A stretch of 64,000 nucleotides of DNA from Linepithema humile (lineage: Eukaryota; Arthropoda; Insecta; Hymenoptera; Formicidae): assembly GCF_040581485.1 (NCBI RefSeq), contig NC_090128.1, forward strand, positions 8,432,001 through 8,496,000, in the 5' to 3' direction. A program made the translations under genes and the position numbers. The notes under the pieces were generated by a model that was not told the origin of the DNA, made no database searches, and saw only the letters and a list, made by a program, of their open reading frames with translations. This document shows, one piece after another, positions 57,139 to 64,000 of this stretch (the first letter of the stretch is position 1; every line of letters begins with the position of its first letter).

Positions 57139-57654
57139 CTGCACTTTTACATCTACACGTGAGGCGCGAGGACACGAAAATGCCGGTTTTACAAGAAAGC
57201 GAGGCGCCGACGGAGTGCCGGCAGGTACCGGCACAAGCTGTACAAATGGCCACATATCCTGCCGACGTCTGAGGGAGGATAACTGATTTGAAATGCGAAA
57301 TAGCGGCGAAATACGCGCGCGGAGTAGTTCATCTCGCATCAGTGTGCCGCGTATGAATGAACGGCGGGCATCTATATTCCTGCACCGCAGAGTAGTTCGC
57401 GCGCAACCAAGTCAAATATCATGTATAATAATTACGCCGATAAAATTCAGATTGTATCGTTGAATTATTATAATAATTTGGAGAAAAGATGGAAAATTCC
57501 TGTTCTCCATAACAGTTTATCTTTCGGAAATGAAAACTTTGCTGCGAAGCAGCCGCATTTACCTTTTCTTATTTCTAAAATCATCTTAGAAATATGAAAA
57601 CTATACAGAAGTCATAAGAATGCGATACAAGAAGATAAAAATTTAAAAACTTAC
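57139..57654. other. No supported gene
   Basis: Intron-like sequence between two minus-strand exon candidates. It is CpG-rich to about 57410, then AT-rich. Confidence 0.4.
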
Positions 57655-57703
57655 CGATCGATGCTCATCCTCTGTCGATGGGCCGCAATAAGTCGCGATT
57701 TTC
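57655..57703 (-). CDS. Exon of 49 nt with strong splice sites
   Basis: On the minus strand TTTTTCTTTATTGTTTCAG leads into 49 nt ending CATCGATCG, directly before GTAAGTTTTT. A branch-point-like TATTAAT lies upstream. These are textbook sites and this is the best exon call in the window. Two frames are open: KIATYCGPSTEDEHRS (one carried base, ends in phase 0) and KSRLIAAHRQRMSIDR (two carried bases, leaves two). The third has TGA. Joined to 2322-2359 the total is 29 codons and either frame stays open. I cannot name the protein. The exon may belong to a 5' UTR or to a non-coding RNA. Confidence 0.58.
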
Positions 57704-60700
57704 CTGAAACAATAAAGAAAAATGCGTATTAATATAACGATTATTGAAATATTCCACATATAATGTTGCGAAAAGGATGCGTGAGAAGAAGAAAGAAGAA
57801 TACATTAATAATTAAATAGTTTACCAGCTATTAAGAAAAATTATTCGTATTATTATGACTGTGAGATTATCAAATTATAAGAAAATCAGGCTGATTATGA
57901 TATTTTACAATTATAAAACTATAGCCTAATAATATTTATTACAAGATTTTTTTTATATTTTAGATAATAAAAAGTACATTGAGAAAAAGGTGTTATCAAT
58001 TAGAACGCAATACCTCATTAATCTGAGGAAAATAAAGGCGAAGCAGGACTGCATTAGCGAACAAAGAACATGGGGAAGGAGAAGATTTCTCACCGACGAG
58101 AAGGGAAGAGCACCTCGGTACCTCGTATAACCACGAGAAAGTCAATTGACTCCGAAGGGATTGAGGGATTTACGGTAAAGACAAGCAACGTCGTAAAAGC
58201 CGCGAGGCACAACGATGTCATAAAAGAAGAAGCTTAATATCTTTCGCGGGCCGCATAAGCGCAACTATTGCCTATTAAAAACTCATTTACGCTCTTTACG
58301 ATTTTGATAAATAAAATAATTTAAAAGCAAACACATCCAATAAATGTGTATCTTTGCATACATGTGTGAGAAGCGAGCTAAAGAATCCTTAAAATTAATA
58401 AATGAGTAATTGGCAAACAAAAATGCAAATTACGATGTAATTCTCATTAATTTTTCAATAATTTCTAAGATTTTCACGATAAAATAATATGATTATTTAA
58501 ACCGTATTTAAAGTATATGATTATGTTTTTTTTATCATTAGATGATTCTTTTTGGTGACAATATCATTTTATTTTAGCTTTGGCCGATTCATTCGGAATG
58601 ATGACCAAAAATGAACCTTAAATCTCGAATCTTCGGTTACAGACGAGCATTCATTCTCCGGGTGAATGATAGATAAAGCGGAAGGAAAGATGGGCGGGAA
58701 AAATCAATTTCCCACGTTTCGATGGAATGCAAAAGCGAGTTGCCGTGTATAAAATATCGATACTGATAGAGGAATGATAAGGACAGTTTCTTGTGTGTAC
58801 CATGCAAACATTGGGGAAATATCAACGATAAAAACTGCGAACGTATAAGTCATAAAGTGATTTTTGGAAGAGTATTTTATATTTTTGAAATTATAATTTT
58901 TATATTTGAGAATAAATACAAGAGAATAAATACGGAGAGAGAAAGAATTTCTCTGTTTTTATAAAATACAAATTTTATTATAAATAATAACATTTATTAT
59001 TATAATAAAAAATGTAACGTTGATAAAAAGTTATGGCAAAGCAATCTCTCGAGTAAGAAGATTAAACTATTTCTTGTAATATTATTGCTATGAAAAATTT
59101 ATTCGTAATATGCATTATTTATACTAACAATAAAACAAAGGTTATAAAAATGATATGCATAGAGTATCGCAAAGAAATAAGAATTTCACAATCCGCGAAT
59201 AAAATGCAGGGCACTAGAGTCGAAATAAAAATCGCGTACTCCGCGATCTGCGAAATAAAAAGCGCTTCTAAGTGTTACTGTTATAGCAGTCGGGCCATAT
59301 GAAACAGTAAACCGCGGCTTCAGCGAATATGATATCCGCTTTTAGTGCCACGAAAACAGGAGCGCGGTGGAAAGTCGCGAAGAGTGCACGAAAATTCATC
59401 ACTAGACATGATCCACTAGTTTCTTCGGTTTCAGTCGAAATTTGCGACAGTTTAACAAAAATTATAAACTGTATTATTTATATAAATTGATCTGTAAAGA
59501 ATATCTCGATTATTTAAAAAAAATTTGTCATGTAACATTTCGCGATTATAAATTTATGATTGCAAAATCTCTAACCTTTCAAAATTTTCCAAAAATATCC
59601 AATTAATTATCAAGGAATAAATCAATATCTCGGAGCGAGGATAATTTGTATGATTTCATAACTCGGAGATGGAGAAAATGTGTATTATAACGTTTCCAGG
59701 TTGAATTTATAATTTAAAAATAACGAAAAAGCTTTTTGCGTATATTCTGGAAAAACATTACAACATACTTTGCATAACGTTTCCTTTCGTTTGATCTCTT
59801 TTTCCTCGTTTCGAGATTATAAAAAAGCGGCCGCTTGCGAAGAACTCTTGACGGCACGTGCCAGTCGAGAAAGAGCGGAAATCGCGATACTGGCGCGATC
59901 CGACTGGCAGGATTTCCACTGCGATGGAACTCCTTCGATGCTTAGATATTTTACGAGGTCTTACGGCACGCCAGAGTTTTACGGCGCTGGCTCTCTATCC
60001 TGCACCAGATTATTCCCGATGCCCCGGCGATGCACGTTCGGGAATTACATGCGCTCTCTACTTCATACCGGTACGTACGTCTGAAGAATTATATTCTCCG
60101 CCCCGCGTAAACGTAAAAATCCGCATGAAATTTTTATTCACGGCCTCATTTGCTCCGATATCGTCGATAACTCCGACACGTCTCAACGAATCATATTCCG
60201 TTTTCCGTGAACGATTTCTCTTGTGATGGCATATTATATAAAAGTCTGAATCGTTCTTCAACACATTGAACGTTTTTTATCAAGAAAAAGATAAACTGAA
60301 GAATAGTTAACACGAGACCATTTATAACGGCAAAGCGATGATGGATACGTCTTTTGTCACCTCGCTCGCGCGGTATGCACAAGCAAAACCTGTAAATACG
60401 TTGGTGCAGTCAACGACATCGTGGCGCCGTTTTCGCTTTGTCTGTGCGCGCATCGACAGCTTGCCGACGAAGCATTTTACCGCGAGGGGCGCACAGTGGC
60501 ATCTAAATATAATGTTATAAGTCTGCTCTGACTTGACAAGACAGTGACACGGCTGGTGTAGCGACGGTCGAAAAGCCGCGCAAGGCTGACGTCTGTCTCA
60601 GTTGACGCCGGGGCTAATGCGTTGTCACGAGTCGCACGTGTGCTGCTTTCTTGCTTTCTTACCGCATGTATTAATCGCGCGCTCTCTGTTGCCTCACACG

Positions 60701-63530
60701 CATCCGTGCTGCTTACATATTGCGATGAATCCGGCGATTAGTCGCTCTACATGCGGCGCCCGCCGCCCGGAAATTGGCCGACAACCCGTTTAGATTGAAT
60801 CGCACGGCTCCGTAAGCAAACCGGAAGACTTGGTCTTTCTTTTTAAAAATGGTTTTCGTTCCGGAAATCAATTTTCGACGCGCTCTAACTCGATAAAATA
60901 AATGTAATATTGTTAATTATATTACAAAAGTTTAATTGATTTCTTCGCCGACGTTTATAATAAAAAAAAAATTTGTATTATAAAGAGTTTGATATAAGAA
61001 ACTGAATTTCTCATAAACCAAACAATTTTTTAATTCTTGGTAATTTTTCTTCCCGTTTAAAATTAAGACTTTTGTATAAGACAAAAACTTCTTATCTTAA
61101 TTTTCTGAAAGATCACAATAATTTCTTCTCTCAAAAAGTCACGTAAAATTGATATCAACTTTGTTATTGTTGTTAATTTAAAACTTGCCGAGCTTCATTA
61201 AAAATGACAGAGGAGGATTTGCGAACATTCTTTGATATTATAATAACAAGAAAGTATGTCGATAACCTGCTCGGAACAATTTTCATTCGCGTAACGAACG
61301 GGCACAATACGGCCGGTCCCGTCTTTCTCCGTAGTATCAAGCGGGCGTAACCATGCTCGGGGACAAATTCAAAACTTTCCGGAACTACTTTCTGCATGTT
61401 ATCAAGTTCGAGGAAGCGTAAAGCAGGAAACGCCTTCTTAAGAGCATTTTTCTTACGTAGCGGAAAATGAGTTGAAAACTTATGTGAAGCCGAGACTATA
61501 CCGGCGGAGATAATAAAGCGGTGCCCTGGAAACTTGCTCGGGCGATGCTCTCCCCCTCCGGTGAATCAGTTCTAAAACCAACAAACGGCGCCCGTGAGCA
61601 GCCCGGCCGAACTGCTGAAGCGGTTAACGAACGAAACTTGCGCGACACACCGGCGACGCGACGTCCATAATTGAAGCCACGTGCACGCGAAAGTCTGCCT
61701 CAGTCTCGAAGCCTCCGTCGCGCCATCAACGAACATTTTTCCCTTCTGTTCTTCATCACTCTCGTCGCATTATGATTGAATCGGCAAGCGAAAGCGCGAA
61801 TCCCAAATTTTTCACGAAGCGAGAAAAATTCCCCTTGTAACGACGAATCTTAATATATTTGTCACGCGCTAAAACCGTTAAAACCGCGAAATTCATCTTA
61901 CTCGAATTAACGCGGCAATTTTGAAAATCCGCAAATTAATTTTTATCCATAATAAGGCCGCAACAGGGAGGGACGCCGAAACTGAGAAGAGGTCACGCGA
62001 GATTTACGCGCGGCGGACGATATTAATGAACGACAAGATATCCCGGCGTCATCGTTCGTCACGTCAGCGACTATCGGAACGCGCCACCACGCAGCCAGGC
62101 GCGTCATCCTCGAATAATTTGTCACGGCACGAGCAATAATTCAGATACGACCCTCTCCCTTCCCCGATTCCCTACACACGTTGTTGGCTTAAACCAGCAA
62201 TAATCGCCGGCCATTTGTCAGCGAGGGCCACGCGCGCGAACCTAACTCGACAGAAGAGAGCCTCGTCGTTCGCGATGAGAAGCCCAGTCCTCGTTACTCC
62301 ACTTTCGAAAGTCCGGTGGCGAAACAGGAGTGAGGAAAACAGGAAACAGGAAAAGTTGGCCAACTGTAAACTGTCGCACGAGAGGAAGAAACTCAGACGC
62401 GGACTTTCCGCGCGCAGGGAAAGGCAGGCGGTAACACGAAATTGAATTAACGTCCCGGACGGCCGCGCCTTGTTACGCTTTCTTGTACTTGCAATTAAAA
62501 TGATAACTCGTAATTAAAACGATAACGACAGCGTCGAAGCGTAATCAAAACACTCCGACCGCTGAAAGTGCATTCGTCTGCAAAATTTGTATCTGAAGTT
62601 ACACTCTGATATTGATTAAAACGACTGAAATATTTAATTGTTAAATGAATCAATTTCTCTACAAAGTATGCAGTATTTTTCTCTGACACTTTGTACGCGA
62701 ATTTGTATATGCATTTGTGTCGTGTAAAATCAATTCCCCAACTGGAGCCATTTTCAGTAAATTAAATTCAATATTGCATACAGCGCGTGCCACTGTATTG
62801 AAGATCCATTTCGAAATTACAGACTGTGTATTTTGATATTTCTTTCATATAAATTTTAATCAAAGAATTTATTAATAAAAGAAGCGTTGATATTTTTTTA
62901 TCTTCCATACAAAACTAATACTTTTAACATTTTTCGAACATTTTAATAAACGATTAAAATAATGTTAATTCTGCTAAATTTTAATCAATTAAATATAACG
63001 TCGCGTTAAAGCGTATTTGTTTCGCATCGATTGGGAGAACCAAAAGAAACAGGTGGACGTGCAAGTAAAGACACAGCTCGTCGATACGCACGACAGAGCA
63101 ATAGGCTCCTCTCTAATCCCAATTCCCTCCTTTTACGATCCGCACCGGCGACTTGGGCGATGGGGACTTGGGGACTTATTTCTGCCTCAATAAGCGGATA
63201 CGGGTATATTCTTCTGTGCGATTGCTGCGGCGGCTGATTTACCGGGTGGAGTTTGAGCACCCTAAGAGAGTCACGGGAATGCTCTTCGCGGAGAAAAGAC
63301 AAGGGATGGCGGAAGCATTGCGAAAGCTCGCAAGCCGCGGAGAAACGAATCTCCTCGCCGTTTGTGATTGGCCGCGTTATTTCCGGACCATCTCGCACGA
63401 AGCTCCCATCCTCGGGTCACGGAGCGGAGGACCGGAAGAGCCGAGTATATAGTCGGCGAAATTGGAGAAGAAGCCCTCGGACAAGCGGCAGCTAGCGATC
63501 GCGCTCCGAATCCGTTTCGAGCAAACTCAC
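57704..63530. other. No supported gene
   Basis: AT-rich to about 59800, then CpG-rich at about 59830-60180, 60340-60830, 61270-61750 and 61940-62480, with AT-rich DNA between. Possible weak minus-strand splice pairs occur at 58094-58121 and 60661-60683. I see no RNA genes or clear repeats. Confidence 0.4.
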
Positions 63531-63720
63531 ATACTTCCTGGCCGAGTTCCCATAACTCTTTCGCGACTTTCATTCCGCGTCTCTTTCGCGAGTCTCTAAC
63601 TTCCGGTTTATCTCTAGCTCGTATCCTAACGTTTTCACTTTGCGCTATTTCCAATTTGATCGATAGAAGAGATTCAGGGGTTTCAGAGGTTTCAGAAATG
63701 TAGTAAAAATTGCTGAATTT
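63531..63720 (-). CDS. Candidate exon ending at a strong donor
   Basis: On the minus strand an open frame of 63 codons ends GAAGTAT, directly before GTGAGTTTG, a good donor. It starts after an in-frame TAG and has no ATG near its beginning. The peptide contains SETSETPESLLSIKLEIAQS early on and RKRRGMKVAKELWELGQEV at the end, polar and helix-prone. The acceptor would have to be a weak AG around 63712-63723. Plus-strand frames are also open over these bases, in a CpG-rich block. If real, it would lie upstream of the 49-nt exon at 57655-57703 on the same strand, leaving one spare base. Not recognised. Confidence 0.22.
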
Positions 63721-64000
63721 CTAATTTCTCTTGCACGTTTTGGATAGAAATATTAATATTTTAATTTCTAATAAATTTTAGCTAATCAAATGTAACATTG
63801 ATGTTAAGCATTTTATTATTGTACTGTTTTCTTTAAAAAAATATTAATTAAAAAATTTTGTCAATACCCTATTTTTTGCAACGATGCATTATTTCATTTG
63901 AAACATATTTCATCTTACTTTCTGTTGTAATATAATTTCATAACATTCTATAAATTATGTTATTTTACGACACAATATGCTATTGAGAATGATAAGAAGC
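63721..64000. other. AT-rich end of window
   Basis: AT-rich sequence with no gene or repeat that I can support. Confidence 0.5.

Noticed and set aside
58094..58121. 28-nt minus-strand exon candidate before GTGAGAAA
   Set aside because: The acceptor is weak, all three frames are open, and a match this short is expected by chance.
1..64000. tRNA, rRNA and known insect microRNA genes
   Set aside because: I looked by eye for B-box sequences, conserved rRNA words and several common microRNA sequences and found none. A covariance-model scan would be needed to exclude them.
1..64000. CRISPR arrays, operons and ribosome binding sites
   Set aside because: No regularly spaced direct repeats and no bacterial gene packing. 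The splice-bounded exons argue for a eukaryote.

Overview
The window looks like nuclear DNA of an insect, most likely a hymenopteran such as an ant. This is inferred from a patchwork of AT-rich DNA and short CpG-rich islands, abundant CG dinucleotides, many microsatellites and G/C homopolymers, spliceosomal exon signals, and no bacterial-style gene packing. No protein family could be named anywhere, so no gene symbols are given. Most of the 64 kb is intronic or intergenic.

The best-supported genes are small exons on the minus strand. Two (57655-57703, 49 nt; 2322-2359, 38 nt) have near-consensus splice sites at both ends and together span most of the window. They suggest one minus-strand transcription unit with intron sequence of tens of kilobases. 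Weaker minus-strand exon candidates lie between or beside them: 57072-57138, 53998-54024 (27 nt), 40901-40967 and 27980-28037, the last just downstream of a long CT/GA microsatellite. Others lie at 2662-2832, 63531-63720 and 71-361. Reading frames can be chained across several of these exons, but the chain is not unique, so a 5' UTR or long non-coding transcript remains possible.

The plus strand has weaker candidates. They are a phase-compatible exon pair (7241-7326 and 7968-8013), a charged 136-codon open frame (13611-14021), a Gly/Ser-repeat frame (44805-45074), an Arg/Glu-rich frame (45275-45577), a Cys-containing frame (48077-48529) and an acceptor-bounded frame (37883-38198). Several fill isolated GC-rich bumps. 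Such bumps lengthen open frames by chance, so confidence is low.

Repeats are better supported. At 16.9-19.6 kb there is a cluster of an imperfect foldback (16894-17081), a TTAA-flanked element of 523 bp (17112-17634) and a long hairpin with arms of about 70 bp (19338-19581). Another inverted-repeat element is at 35713-35907, and short perfect hairpins are at 13216, 29816 and 54619. GA/CT, CG, TG, AC and GGC microsatellites, G15-G19 runs and G-quadruplex-type tracts are scattered throughout. No rRNA, tRNA, CRISPR array or recognisable transposase was seen.
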